Shown here one piece after another: positions 1 to 12,496 of a stretch of DNA of 64,000 bases. The stretch spans positions 12,542,001 through 12,606,000 of the forward strand of contig JAFFJZ010000002.1 in assembly GCA_018340375.1 (NCBI GenBank), given 5' to 3'. Position 1 is the first letter of the stretch; every line of letters starts with the position of its first letter. A program made the position numbers and the translations under genes. The DNA is from Gonatopus flavifemur (lineage: Eukaryota > Arthropoda > Insecta > Hymenoptera > Dryinidae). The notes below the pieces were generated by a model. The model was given only the letters and a program-made list of their open reading frames with translations. It was not told where the DNA came from and ran no database searches.

Positions 1-563
1 TATGCCATAGAAACGCGAATGATGAATTCTGAAACACCTGGTACATTATTTCTATCTCATGGGTGGCTCATATTTTTGGGTTCCATCGATCTTAGAGAGT
101 GACCGATTATGATTTTGTCAGGATATTTTTCATCTTTTAACCATATTCAAAATTCGAGTGAAAACTAAAAAAAAGGACAAATACGTTATCTCAGTTATAA
201 ATTATCTCAGTTGAAAATTTATTTCGTTGGAATGAAAATGGAGTGGAATTTTACCATGCAGGAGTAGCTCTAGTTCGTGCTCCAGTTTTTAGAGGGAAGA
301 ACTTAATCATTAGAAGAAGAGTAAATATTTACTTTTTAAGGAAGAAATATCTGATTCTTGAAAAGGACTCACTTTGCTCTAAAGTTGCAGTATTTCAACT
401 CTTTGGAGATTGAGTAGTCACTCCAAGAAGTTTAGAGAGTACACCAGGGAGATTGTTTTGTTGATACGTGTGCAACCTCAGACTTTTGTTTCTTCAACCA
501 CATGTTGAACAAAAATATTTTGTACCAGTGATTCTTAGAAAAATCGAGTCTCTTTTTTACATA
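1..563. other. No gene recognised
   Basis: AT-rich sequence with only short, unrecognised open frames. I see no repeat, RNA gene or conserved motif here. Confidence 0.5.
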
Positions 564-1121
564 CCCAAACATGTATTGCCTATAATGACAATGGGCCCCA
601 GGCCGGGCCCATCCTCTTCAACCCAGTATTGGGGAATGACGATGAAGCCCATGTTGGCTTAATCTTGGCCCTGTTGTGCTTGCCCATACAATTATTTGGC
701 CCCACTTTGGACTAGCGTTAGGCCAAGATTGGGGTGAATTTATAGCCCGAGCATGTGTGTACAATCCTCAGCGTGTATGAAGTTTGTTCCCAATTTGGTC
801 CAGTCTTGGGCCTATATGGGCACGATGGGGCTCAACACTAGGCTCAGGACTGAGCCAAAGTGTGGTTGAAATTCATGCCCACTGGGGTAGAATTCAAAGC
901 AATTTTCCAATTACAGAAAAAAAGGAAGGGGCAGTATTGATTGCCTAGTTTAGGTTCATGCTGGGTGTTACTAATCCTCGGGCAAAGCAATACAGCCAAG
1001 CTGGGAACGATGTAATCATCTCAGGGTTGGCTCCATTTGTCTGCCCAGCTTGACCCCACGTTGGGCAGCATGGACACCCACCATGGGCTTGGATTAGGCC
1101 GGCCGTTAATACACACTTGAG
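564..1121. repeat. Foldback element, group II, TTGGCCCAA-type, copy A
   Basis: The left end starts CCCAAACATGTATTG and the right end, read in reverse complement, starts CTCAAGTGTGTATTA, so the ends are inverted. The interior is full of GGCCC and TTGGxCCAA words. A shorter relative lies at 41728-42076, sharing the terminal blocks and internal phrases such as the one around CAATGGGCCC and the one around GGGCAAAGCAATACAGCC. No clear target duplication is seen for this copy (TA left, AC right), so one end may have decayed. It has no coding capacity. Confidence 0.75.
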
Positions 1122-1225
1122 ACATATATCAATTTTCTATACGAATCTATAAAAATTAAACATTTCTTCTGTAAAATTCTGTTAAAGAATCGATTCTGTT
1201 CAAAAACCGGCATCACTATTGTGTA

Positions 1226-2478
1226 GGGGAAGGTCGGATAAAACCGGGTACTATAACTTCAATCGGTCATAGTGAAGTTCCTATTAGAAATAGATCAACC
1301 AACCAAAGCTTTTCAGTTTCCTCATTTATTCATCAACAACATACTCTTCGCATATTGCTGTAAATTAATACAATTTTTTTTATACTTGTTCTACACGGAA
1401 AAAAGAAAACAACAATGGTTACTGTGAATCACATATAAAATACATTGAAACTCAAATTCATTCTATGCAGTACTGCGTTTCCCAGTCTTCATTACCGTCC
1501 AGTCAGCGTTGAGGCATTTTATTACAATACTCATCACTGTGATCGCGCTAATCCTCATTATCCAAGCGTTTTTTCATTTGTTTTTCAACCGATTGCTGTC
1601 ATTCACAGTGACCAGTATATAGTGTTTTCTTTTTTTCATTTACACTGTTAGAAATTTCTGCATTAATTTTAATGTTTTTGCTGGAGGTTTTTTCATCTAC
1701 GTGCATGAATTTAGTTTCCTACACATTTTACATTAAATTTAATGTAAACTATAGCATAATCTATAATTTTTTCATGTTTTTGTACATTAAATGTAATGTA
1801 CAATGTGTATGAAATTATCAATTATCGTTTACATCAATGCAAAACACTTCTGAATTGTGAAATTTTTAACACCAACTGTTGAATTCGATGAAAATTCCGA
1901 AAACAGATATGAGTCATGTTTGAAAATTGTTATATTTTGACCGATTGGAAAAAATTGTTCGTAGAGAGAATTTTTTTGCGGCCAACTCAGTTAAGAGCAA
2001 AAGTTGCAAGCACACACAAAGGGATCTTCAAGAATAAATATGTTTTGATTACTATTTTAGAATAGAAACACAAATTTTGTTAAATGTCATAAATTGGAAG
2101 ATAAAATCTCAAGTATTCGGTTTGATCCCACAGTAACTTGTTGAGGTCAATATGGCTTAGATAGATTACGCGTTGCTCTGGGCGAATTATTAACAAATGA
2201 AAATACGCGGGAAAACATGCTCAATTGAAATACTTACGTGCCTCTTTTTTGAGTGAGTGGTGAGACACCTGAAACTCACTACGCAAATGCAAGATCCTTG
2301 AAAATTTTTTCCGCAGAAAACTTCAAACAACGTTCGAAGTGAGAAAGAGCGTTGCATCAATGCTGTTGTTTTCTCCAGCTACTCAAAATATCTACTGCTA
2401 CTAGTCCAAGCGTTTGCTGTCAGAAAGAAGCACTAATCCAGGAGATATTGAGGCACCCGGTTTTATCCGACTCTCCCC
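1226..2478. mobile_element. Non-autonomous DNA transposon with 24-25 bp TIRs and TA duplication
   Basis: Near-perfect terminal inverted repeats: the left begins GGGGAAGGTCGGATAAAACC and the right, in reverse complement, begins GGGGAGAGTCGGATAAAACC. TA flanks both sides (1224-1225 and 2479-2480). The 1.25 kb interior encodes no transposase, and the longest open frame is 68 codons without recognisable similarity. TA duplication and length would fit a deletion derivative of a Tc1/mariner-like or related element, but I cannot assign a superfamily from the ends alone. A group I hairpin is nested at about 1394-1640, and two perfect short palindromes lie at 1728-1749 and 1781-1802. Confidence 0.8.
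1394..1640. mobile_element. Group I hairpin element (degenerate), nested
   Basis: The left end is CACGGAAAAAAGAAAACAAC preceded by TA. The right side, in reverse complement, reads GAAAAAAAGAAAACACTATA and then ACTGGTCACTGTGAATGAC, matching the left arm's TTACTGTGAATCAC. The right terminus is decayed, so its exact end is uncertain. It is about 247 bp, within the usual group I length. Confidence 0.55.
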
Positions 2479-2542
2479 TACTCAATTTTTTTGTTGAAAC
2501 AATGAAAATTTCGTTGACATAACAAAACCACCATCTTCTGCA

Positions 2543-2793
2543 CACTGTAAAAAATAATCGGAGTTTTCCTGTGTACACCAACCGGAAAATTCCAATCACT
2601 GATTAGGAAGACAATTTCCGATACATTCATATGAAATTTCCCATACATTTATCTGAAAATTCCAAACTTTATGGGATTTTTCCCAACATTTCACAGTGAA
2701 TTTCCGGACAAGTTGGGAAAATTCCTAACGCATGTATGTGTCAATTACTTCACATAAATATATAGGAATTTTCCGATGAAATTTTTTACAGTG
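2543..2793. mobile_element. Group I hairpin element, CA duplication
   Basis: The termini are CACTGTAAAAAATAATCGG on the left and, in reverse complement, CACTGTAAAAAATTTCATCG on the right. CA flanks both sides (2541-2542 and 2794-2795). The interior repeats GGAAAATTCC-like words in both orientations. It is 251 bp and non-coding. Confidence 0.8.
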
Positions 2794-5700
2794 CAGTGTA
2801 CTGAATTTTACGCGTGAATTGATCTCAAAATATGATTATTCCTCCCCACATACGATATTGAATTATATGCAAATTATATATAATTTTGAAAATTTTTTCA
2901 CACAAATGTGAGACTATTTCTATAAACCATTTTTATATAGGAACTGGCAATAGGTAACAACAGACTATTATATCACACAGAAAATGTGTGATAGTGATAA
3001 ATTCCGAATGACACCGAATTCAATTTCATCTTTGTAACGAACGTTTTCTCACAAAGTACATCCAATCTTCAATTCATTCTCTGAATGCTCATATTTCAAA
3101 CTGATATATAATACGAAAATCATTCATTATGTCTCATGAAATGATATAACACGATATGATATTAATTACGAACATTTATTGTTCGTAATTGAACGAGCGT
3201 GATGAAAGGACCTTATGTAATTACCTGAAACGTCTTATATACGTACAATACATTCACTTTTGACAAAATTATTATTCTCATAAATGTTCGATCTTATCAA
3301 TAAACATTCGAAAAACGGTTTTATTTTATGAAAAAATGGAAGTCCCTTTAAAATAACAAAATCCGCACTTGAATGGGTATCATTTTTGAGATGACTGTAA
3401 AAGAATATAATAAGTTTTCCTTTGAACAACCGTTCCGAAGATTATTAAGTATATCTATTATTTACCTCAAACACACATCACGTAATGCTATGCTTCTTGA
3501 AACTAAGGAAAGATTAAGTGCTCTATATACATGATATTCCGTGGGACTTTCGGGTGAGTGAAACGCTTCCGCGTCGAGGATAATTTATCGATATACGAGA
3601 ACGTCTATCCGATATATGTATGTATCGACATTCGATCCTTGTTGTAAAGTACAGACTTCTGCATTGGATTTAAGTATCAAACTCTAACCGATCTCCGTTC
3701 CTTTAGTAAGCCCAAACAAACTGTAAAACTTGTCCATAAGCTTCCATCTGTACTCGAATATCTGTACACTGTTGCAAATAAGTTTCGATTAAAAATGATT
3801 AATGATCATTGTTCTAATATTCACATGCAATAATTGATCTCGAAAGGAAGCTTTAAAATATAAAAATATAAAAATATGTGCTTCTCCGAGCACCCAATTC
3901 GTAATTTGAAAATTAAAAAATTCCTATCTCATAATGCCAATACAATCGATCGCTGTAATTTCACAATCTAGCTTTTTTTCTAATATAACTTATAATCATA
4001 GAGAACAAGACGCGGATGTCTTTACCTGTGAGAAAGCTTATTTCTTCCTTATATTCCGTTGAACTACGTATTCGAACACACGGATGAATGCATGTGTCGC
4101 TAAATAATATATGATATCAATATACATATACCAGGAAAGAGCGAGGGAGCAGAAGATGCAGGTTCTATGACTTTCTAATGCTCTTGGCGTTAGATCTATA
4201 ACCAAGCAAACAGGTGGTGGTTCTAGCTTTCGTATCGGCTCGAATCGGTTTGAACAATACTCTCAGGTTGTTACAATGGAGATCATAATCGACCTTTCTC
4301 GGCGTATAATGACTTATAGCTGCCACGTTTTGCGACCGCTTTGGTATTCGATCTCTGCCTGACTGGTTCTGACTCTGCTCCAGCTGGCTTCACAATAGAT
4401 TGGTGACAGACAGAAAAAGAAAATAAAGGATGTTAGCAGGGAGGAATCGAAGGAAAAAATTGTGTTTACGGCGGGAAATCGAACCTGTTTATGGTAACAC
4501 AGTTACAGCGATCTCGCACCATATAATCATTATTATTATTATTTGCCCGGTTTTTACATGGATCATTGGTGTCCATGAAAGTCTTTCATACTTTTGAAAT
4601 GCTTGAATCCAATCGTTTCGATGGGATAATGATGTTATCGTAATTGCGTCAGGGATTCTAACAGAATAAGTGCTTCAGGAACTGATTGATCATATTAATT
4701 GATCACAATCTCCTACGAAACTTCTAAAACTGCGTATTCACTTTTGTTTTTGTTATCCTGGATATGATATCTGATTCTCTCTATAATTGATTGTACTTGA
4801 GATTCCTAATTCTAACAAAAAAATTACCTCATTCGAAATGCCGAGAAAAAATGATATTATTTCTCAACTATCAGAATGGCTGGAAATTGAAATTTCTAAG
4901 GAAATAATTGCACTTCCCTACTGTTGGAATTTTTATTCTGCAGTTTCCAGAAGATTTATACATAATGAGCGAGAATTAACCTATTCATTGCTCTGAGATC
5001 GGAAAATTATGGAACATTTATCTGTAGTTCTTTGATGCATTCTTTCATTTACACCGACTGGAATTGTTGTGAGAATATTTGCGAGACATGAAAAGGTGTT
5101 TAAAATTGTTCTGTAATCATCTTCTTATTTTGAAAATGAAAATAATTCAGGTCATAAATTGGAATGAAGCAAGTAATACTGTACTTCCCTTCACGAATAT
5201 GTGCATGTAATAATTCAATGTCATGCGATGAAAGCAACATTGTTGGTGAGAATTCATGATATAATAAGTCTGTCATTAAATATCGACGCTTCGTTCGTAC
5301 AGTTGATTTTAAAATCTAGCTAAATAATAACAAAGGAACAAACACGATCGGTGATATTATATCCTCGCCTCATGGCCCAGTTCCTCGTGGGTCCTCGACC
5401 TATGGTATAATTTATTCATCGACCATAACTGACATCATTGCAGTGGCAGTCAGCTCCCGTTTCCTTCGATTACAACGGTTCGTCATCTTCCTTCTCTTGT
5501 CGTGTGATTATCACGCATCACCACACCGCGTGTTCTCCTTTTCATTAATTCTCACGCAAGCATTAAACGCGTGTATGTTTTTGAGAAAGTTTTTGAGGAT
5601 GGCGTTAGTTTTTATTTTTGTGCTCAAATTTCATGAATAACTTTACATCACAAGGATTTATTAATTGATTCGAAAAGTTTTGTACAAATGTTGAAAAGGC

Positions 5701-6059
5701 AAATAAATTCGTAGCGTCGAATGGTACAGGATTTGAAATGAGTTATTTGAGTGATGGAGAAGAATGAATTTCTCTTTCTTTCGTAAAGTGAACGTCGATT
5801 CGATCGTGAGTCCAAAATTGTACGGAAAACAAGACATTTCTTGACGGTTCTTGATCTCAGCGGGCTTCATCTTTAGCATTTTTATTACACTTTGAATCAT
5901 GTTTTTCTTTCCTCTTCTTCCATGTTTGAACTTGAATCAAACATGAGTACACGCAGATACCTCACGAGACATTATTTCACTGGAGCTCGTGATTTTAGAT
6001 CTCGTATTATTTACACGTGAAATAATAAGACAGAGTTCGAGATCTCGTACAGGAATTTA
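2794..6059. other. No gene recognised; short hairpin and ATT microsatellite
   Basis: About 3.3 kb without a recognisable gene. It holds a 10-bp perfect hairpin at 3165-3189 (ATTACGAACA, 5-nt loop) and a short ATT run at 4528-4544. The open frames present (up to 79 codons) overlap on both strands and resemble nothing I know. Confidence 0.45.
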
Positions 6060-6275
6060 CCATTGGCGCCAGCATGGCGCATCGTAGATAAAGTACGGTC
6101 GAGGCTTGGCAACCAAGCATGGCGCAACACTGGAATGATTACATCATTTTATAATTCATCAATATCAATAATTCCAATGGAGCCCCATCATTGGTGCAGA
6201 AATAGCAATGAAACAGAACATCATTGGCGAACAATAGAAAAATTTGTTCATCAGTGTTGCGCCAATGATAAAAAT
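6060..6275. repeat. Foldback repeat with CATTGGCGC word
   Basis: CATTGGCGC or close variants occur at the left (6062 onwards) and again, inverted, at the right (TGTTGCGCCAATG), with further inverted copies inside (CATCATTGGTGC, CATCATTGGCG). The arms are only partly alignable. An old foldback element is likely; the ends are approximate. An open frame across it is a by-product of the repeat. Confidence 0.45.
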
Positions 6276-7736
6276 GTAGAATATAAATAACCCGAAATAT
6301 ATAAAAAGTATGCACATCTCACAATTTCCCATACATGTTATTTGGGATCTTATTGTGTTTTTCTCATTTATCTGTAAACAACTCGGTGTCCTTTGTCGCT
6401 AAAGTTTGCCATGAGAAGTATACGCGATATGGATAGGAGCTCTCTGGTGTAACCAGTAACAAAGAACGATTCACTGTTCTTTCAGAGAGTCATTTAAGTC
6501 TTATATATCTTCCTTGTATACATCTCTCAGTACTTGCGAGAAACACCTAGATCGGTAACTTGGCTAGCAATTCAGCTATCAAAAGTTAAAATTAAGGAGC
6601 GTCCCAATATTGAGCCATGCTATTACCAATGATCTGTGTGACATTGAAAACCAATTTTTATCCAAACTAGACCAAAGTTTGTGGCGATATTCAACCACGT
6701 TTCAAATGATCCTCATTCTCCATAGAATCTATCGTTTGGTCAATGTTGGACCAAGGATGAGCCTAGCAAGCGCCAAGCCTGGCAGAATTGTGAATCAATG
6801 GGAGGCTGACAACCGAAATTCGTTGAACACCGATAACGGTGCAACATTATTTGTTGTTCATCAACATTGAATATTTATAGATTGTCAAGTCTTGCCTGTC
6901 AACATTGCGTTGAGCTATATTCTATTGTCAGCATTGCCGGAACCTCAACATCTTTATATGGAATGTATGGTCTCAGATTTTTTGAACTTTTTCACAACTA
7001 CGGCTCTGTATGCAAATCACCGTGCCTCTCTCGATTTCAGTGATTTTTAATCAGTCATGGGATAATAATGAACAATCACTCGTATTCCGTGCTTTAAAAT
7101 TTTAAATTCGGTGCTTTTTGGGTGTACATCTCGACGCTCAAGAATTTAGTGCGCGTGACTTATTTCAAGACTCATGCTCGGAAAATATTAGATCTGAGAT
7201 CTGATTTGTTCACAATTATTTCTGCAATTCTGCAGTATCACAGAGTTGCGAGTACTAAAATCGCCTGTTTATTCGAGGTAAAAAATCACGAATCGGTGAT
7301 CATGTTCCACGTTAATCGGGAGGTTGAAAAAATCACTGGAGGGTTCCGTGAATCGATATCTTGATTTCAGGGATATCAAACTCTGAGGGACGTTTGATAA
7401 ACTCATTGAATTCATAGTAGCTCTTCTCGAAATGAAATTAAAATCTGAGGACCTTCCTTGGGCTCAGTTGGGGAAGTCTAGGTCAAAATATGGCTTTGGA
7501 TGAACCAACTCTCAGGAAGGAAAATTTCTAGCCTAGCCTTTGTTAAGTTGTTTATTTAAGGGCAAGGACAGGGGGTAATTTTCAATCGAAGAATTGATTT
7601 ATTTCCTGAAGTTGATGAAATGGAGGTGTTTCGCACAAAAAAAACGAATGTACCTACTGTTTTTTTACGATGAACACTAGTCTTGAGACAGAAATACATT
7701 TTTGCACTCCAGCTATTATTTTCTCCTCAATCCCAG
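6276..7736. other. No gene recognised; possible degenerate repeat 6600-6960
   Basis: At about 6600-6960 the words ACCAATG, CAACATTG and TTGGTC recur in both orientations, suggesting another decayed foldback, but I could not align clear arms. The rest shows nothing I can support. Confidence 0.35.
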
Positions 7737-7982
7737 CACAGAGAAAAGTTTACATTAAAGATTACTATATTTTTATTGTACTCGTGGGATATACTTTATT
7801 ATGAGGCTCAAAAGTATATTTATTGCAAATTATAACATATTTATCTTCATCCTCACGAGAGAGTATGGTGAATGCTCGTATACTTGTGGTTCATAACGAC
7901 ATAATCAAGCATAGTATCAATCAAGTATATCCCCAAAGTACAATATGAATATGGTAATATTTAATATGAACTTTTTACTGTG
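7737..7982. mobile_element. Group I hairpin element
   Basis: The left arm starts CACAGAGAAAAGTTTACAT and the reverse complement of the right starts CACAGTAAAAAGTTCATAT. The arms stay alignable for about 45 bp (ATTACTATATTTTTATTGTAC against ATTACCATATTCATATTGTAC). It is 246 bp and non-coding. No clean target duplication is left. Confidence 0.75.
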
Positions 7983-9133
7983 TGATTAAAATTGCATGGG
8001 AATGATCTTACATGAGTGGTCCGAGTTTCCTATTCTCAAGTGAGAGAAGATACTGATACGTTTGGAAAAATAGTGTCAATGTTTCAAGCAGTCTGCCCAG
8101 ATTCCTTTCGGTAAAATGCGGATTCTCAAAAAGAATATAGATCACCGGGAATCTAGAAATTTCATCCATTTGCTTTTCGGTAGACTCTCGTTAACCCAAA
8201 TGTCTATTAGTTCGTTAGATCGGAAAAAGGAACTGGAGAGGACATAGGAAGGTCAATATTATTCCGGAGAGTTGTAGATGTTACAATCCTTCCGTTGAAA
8301 ATGACAGATACTGGGAAAACGAAACCGTTAATGGCTGTACTGCTTTTCTGCTGTACTGCGAAAACAACCAAGAGCCTATTTTGAAGCCACAATAGTGCTT
8401 AGACAAACTGTTAACTTTTTTTGTTTGTAAAATCCATCGTAGTGTAACAAATATTTGATTTTGTATTTTCCGTGATCTAACTCGGGGGAAAAATTTTCAA
8501 AATTATGTATAGTCCATGTGTAATGCATTATAGTTTATGTATCATTTATATATGATTATGAAAAGTTTTCTACTCGGGAATCTTTGACCCAATGAAGACT
8601 AGATGAATTAGATCGGTATCATACCAAGCATCGATAACAGCTCAACTGAATCTTGGCAGTGACCGGCAGTCCGGGATCCAGCCTAGCTTACTAGTTTGTC
8701 AATTTTGGCTCTGATTCGAAAAACAAGATTTCATGTGATCATTCGACTGTGACGCTATCTTGATGCCGAATTTCGGTCTTGCGCTACGTTGCCCCACCTC
8801 AGACTATGAAAAATATGCGGGGATTTCTCTCAAATCAGCGGTGGATTCCATTCCCTGATCGTGAGGGAATTGCTTGTCCATCAAAAATAGGAGATTTTTC
8901 CTGCATTTTTAGGGTGTTGAAAACTCCGAAAAGTGAGGGAAAACTCCATTAAATCATGGCACAAAGTGCCTACCTATTTGTGGCAGAACTTTGCTGCCAT
9001 CAAATGTTGGAGAAAATCGCAGCAGTGTAACGTCACCAATTGTGAATTTTGATTTGAGTATTCATGAAGGGTATCCACCGGCATTACTTATCAGCGTAGC
9101 TCATCGGGAATTCCCATGTGTCTACAAACATTA
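7983..9133. other. No gene recognised
   Basis: AT-rich sequence without recognisable gene or clear repeat ends. Words such as GGCAGTGACCGGCAGT near 8650 resemble the interiors of the GGTACC-type foldbacks at 15.2-15.9 kb, but no arms align. Confidence 0.4.
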
Positions 9134-9396
9134 GGCCATTCTTGGTCCAAGATTGCCCACATAACAATTCATGTCTTGCGATGTCTTTTAGATAAGTTTA
9201 AGATGTCTTGCGCAACACATTGAGGTGTCTTTTAGATGTCTGAAACTCTTCTTTGGTCTAAAAGATATCTAAAAAACCTCTAGACCAAAGAAGAGTTTCA
9301 GACATCTGTATGTGTTGCGCAAGACATCTTAAACTTATCGAGAAGACATCGCAAGACATGAGTTGTTATGTGGGTGGCTAGCCTGGCCCAAGAATG
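9134..9396. repeat. Old TTGGCCCAAG foldback interrupted by another hairpin
   Basis: The left piece, GCCATTCTTGGTCCAAGATTG, and the right piece, in reverse complement GCATTCTTGGGCCAGGCTAGC, are inverted copies. They would be adjacent if the element at 9156-9374 were removed with one TG. This is a small older foldback that served as insertion target. Confidence 0.6.
9156..9374. mobile_element. Long-armed hairpin element, group II, TG duplication
   Basis: The left arm starts CCCACATAACAATTCATGTC and the right arm, in reverse complement, CCCACATAACAACTCATGTC. The arms are about 100 bp with few mismatches and one indel of about 20 bp, and meet around a short loop near 9266-9280 (AGACCAAAGAAGAGTTTCAG is on both arms). 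TG flanks both sides (9154-9155 and 9375-9376). A transcript would fold into a nearly continuous duplex. Confidence 0.88.
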
Positions 9397-9430
9397 CACC
9401 GAAACTGGCTCAATGTTCATAAAGACATAG

Positions 9431-9599
9431 TCCCAGTAGAAATCCTCCAGTAATTGACGAGTTTTGTAACGTTCAAATAGCTAAAAACTAGACGTTCGCA
9501 AGTGTCTCGTAGTGTTCCAGCAAGGTACTTGTGAGTGTCTAGTATCTGGCTAGTTGAGCGTCACAAAACTCGTCAATAACTAGAGCATTTCTACTTGGG
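9431..9599. mobile_element. Hairpin element, group II, CCCAGTAGAAAT ends
   Basis: Left TCCCAGTAGAAATCCTCCAG; right in reverse complement CCCAAGTAGAAATGCTCTAG. The shared block ATTGACGAGTTTTGT continues the arms. AG flanks both sides if the element begins at 9431. It is 169 bp. Inner words CTAGAC and CTAGTA recur. Confidence 0.75.
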
Positions 9600-9872
9600 A
9601 GGTCATGAGCCGGACCTTGGAGATTGTACTTCATACTTCAAATAAATGCTCAAAAATCAATTGCCTGAAGGAACTTCTAGATAAAACATCACTGGAGTCA
9701 ATCATTTTTATGATTTCATTGTTTCTGGGCCAAGAACAAAACCAAATTTGCTGGGAAAAAAATAAATCCAATGAAGAAGTGATTTTTTCAGAATATTCTG
9801 TCAAAATTTTTTACAGTGATAATATAAAAATTCAAATAATTGAATGAAAATATTATTGTTTAATAATCAGTA

Positions 9873-10118
9873 CACGCAGAAAATAGATTTGTTGAAAAGT
9901 CCCATAATTTATTATGAGGATCAGCTGATGCCATTGCAGTCTGTGACAGATAGAGTTTTGACTTGAATTTACTTTTAAAAACTCCTATAATTGGATGTAT
10001 TTCTACGAGAAATTATGGTGCTTTTGAAGCTATATTCAGGTAAATAATTTCATTCATCACAGACTGGCGCTGACCCTCAATGAATTATGGGACTTTGAAA
10101 AATATATTTTTCTGCGTG
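9873..10118. mobile_element. Group I hairpin element, TA duplication
   Basis: CACGCAGAAAATAGATTTG on the left and, in reverse complement, CACGCAGAAAAATATATTTT on the right. TA lies on both sides, and CAG/CTG outside the TA makes the target CAGTACTG palindromic. Inner blocks such as TCCCATAATTTATTATG recur inverted as GAATTATGGGA. It is 246 bp. Confidence 0.85.
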
Positions 10119-11428
10119 TACTGATGGACGAATTAGCAATGTTTGGTACTTACAACTAAAATTGAAGAACAGTTGAGTCAGTAATTAATTTTTGTCAATC
10201 TACGATGTTTATTATCCAGTTATCTCAATATTTATTTTATTATATCGCACTTACCATTCATTGGAAACAAAGATCAATCGGCAAAAATCAGCGTTTTCCA
10301 AGATGAACGTTGTTGCTTAAAACTCATAAAATATAGAATGAATTTCCGAATTACAAACAAGCGAGAAGATACAGACTTTTTACATTGAAATCTCCAATCC
10401 TCACATTATTTTTATTATACTCGAATTAAGTTAACATAAATGCTCGGCGAATATCTTATGAATTGGTTATACTACTTGAATCATAATTGGAATCACATTT
10501 CCTCAGCATGCGGCCAAATAAATGTTTTTACATATATGGGCATTTGATTGGATGATTCAAAGCAAGCCCCAAAAATTGTTCTCCACACATGCGGTTCTCA
10601 AGGTGGCGTGAACCTGCAATTTAAAGTGCATTTTCCTGTGAAGAGCCGTTATAATTGAGGACCGCAGACACCGCCACGGCGTATTCACGCTTCTTCATCC
10701 TCTTCATCTACCTTTACATTATGATGATACTCGGAGGGAATGAAAAAGGGTACACGAGTGGGACCAAAAAAGTCATTTCACCGAGGTCATGGTAAGTTTT
10801 GATCGATATTTAGAGTCGATCATTACATGTGCACGTGTGTTTTTTTCTTCACAATTTTTTATCGTTCCACCCTGGTCGATGGTGTCTTGTTTTTCTCTTT
10901 CCTTTGTTCGTATTGTGGGAATTAATGACATTGTATTGGACCGGGAAGGTAAATTTCAGAGAATCAATGGAATATTTGCTTCTCAAGGTTCTTAATGAAA
11001 GAGATGATGTAGATTTTTGTGATACACATCGATTTAATGTGTTTACTCTGTTTCGAAATGAGTTTTGGATTCCAAGGATTATATAATATTTGACTAATGG
11101 AACAAATATTATTGATCATCGGATGTCAATTCAAGGATAAAAATAGTTTCGTAATTTTGGTTCTTCGATTTTCTTCCTTATTTGAAGATTCTCCAAATAT
11201 CGTTGATATCCTTGTAGGATTCTTCCATCTTTCGAATTTTTATTGAAAGCAAATAATTTTTTGTTCTACAAATTGTTTATATTCTGAAGGTCTGTATTGA
11301 ATTCGGTTAGTTTTATGTTTTGTTCTTTCACGACATTGGTTCTTACTTCGTTCATGGCATTGAGGTTTGATGATGTATGAAAACACAGTTGCTAAAAAGT
11401 TTCATCATGTAGAAGAGAATGAATCACA
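10119..11428. other. No gene recognised
   Basis: About 1.3 kb of AT-rich sequence. Two overlapping open frames (10789-10995 and 10829-11086) are present but resemble nothing known and lack supporting signals. Confidence 0.4.
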
Positions 11429-11682
11429 CACGGAGAGAAATTTATTTGGAAAGATTACCATTTTATTCGTAAACTAGAACTATTCGGCAAAACCAGACAA
11501 TAATTTATAATATAACTCCTAATCATTGCCAGTTGTGATGGTAAAAATCCAAATGAATCTCGATTTTTACCATCACAACTGGCAATGATTAGGGGTTATA
11601 TTATAAATTATTGTCTGGTTTCGCCGAATAGTTCTAGTTTACGAATAAAATGGTAATTTTTCCAAATACATTTCTCTCCGTG
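11429..11682. mobile_element. Group I hairpin element, near-perfect 120-bp arms, CA duplication
   Basis: The left arm starts CACGGAGAGAAATTTATTTG; the right, in reverse complement, starts CACGGAGAGAAATGTATTTG. The arms are about 121 bp with only a handful of mismatches and an 11-nt loop near 11552. CA flanks both sides (11427-11428 and 11683-11684). This is the cleanest hairpin in the window and probably young or kept uniform by arm-to-arm conversion. Confidence 0.93.
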
Positions 11683-11821
11683 CATGAATGTTGTCGACTG
11701 CCCTGATGAAGAGAAAATCTCTCAGATCGTCTCTGCAAATTCCGCTGAAATTCACTGGAAAATTTTGAACAAATCTGAAAAAATCTAAATTTGTTTGAAC
11801 TCTGAAATACTCTTGCTTATT

Positions 11822-11957
11822 GGACACGATTTTTCACTGAGAATTGCTCTGAATATCCATGAATATCTCTGAGAAACACTGAAAATCTCTGGAAAATTAT
11901 GAACACCTCTGAAATCCTCTAAAAGTTTTAGAGATGCTCATAGAAATTTTTCCACTA
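11822..11957. repeat. CTCTGA-word repeat fragment with group II right end
   Basis: Words of the type CTCTGA and CACTGA recur about every 10 bp (CTCTGAGAAA, CACTGAAAAT, CTCTGGAAAA). It ends at TTTTTCCACTAGGG, the reverse complement of CCCTAGTGGAAAAA, a group II terminus. The stretch around TTATGAACACCTCTGAAATC is nearly identical to 28225-28260, so these are copies of one family. Confidence 0.65.
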
Positions 11958-12257
11958 GGGCGTTATTGATTCCTAAATACATTTCGTTTGAAGTAGCTAT
12001 TGGCTATCTCCTTAGGTGCAAATATTCGTCAATGAGATTTTATAGATTATTTGTAACAGAGTTCCACATGCTCATCACTTCATTTTTATGAATTTAATCT
12101 TTTTCATTTATTTCACATCTATTTATGCTGCAAATTGAGCAGGCTTTGAATCGTTAATAGAAACGAAACGAAAATTTCAACTCACAACCTTGGTCTAATG
12201 AATCATCGTTATTTATCTTCTCGAATTAATTCTTTGTAATTTTTAGAACCGAAGTTA

Positions 12258-12494
12258 GACCGAAAAAAAAGTTTTGTTGAAATGTGAACAACCAAAAACT
12301 TTAGTCATATTAACCAAATTTTTGTTGTTGCAACAAAACATTTGGTATTAGACACAAAATATTTTTGTCAACGCATTTAGGAAGAAAATAATTTTGTTGA
12401 AAGCAGAAAAATTTGGTTGAAGGAACAAAAGTTCTTTGTCGTTCACATATCAACCAAAATGTTTTGTTGTTTTAACCAAACAATTTTCTCGGTG
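12258..12494. mobile_element. Group I hairpin element, TA duplication, CAACAAAA words
   Basis: Left GACCGAAAAAAAAGTTTTG; right in reverse complement CACCGAGAAAATTGTTTGG. TA flanks both ends (12256-12257 and 12495-12496). The interior repeats TTTTGTTG and CAACAAAA words with long imperfect self-complementarity. It is 237 bp. Confidence 0.8.
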
Positions 12495-12496
12495 TA

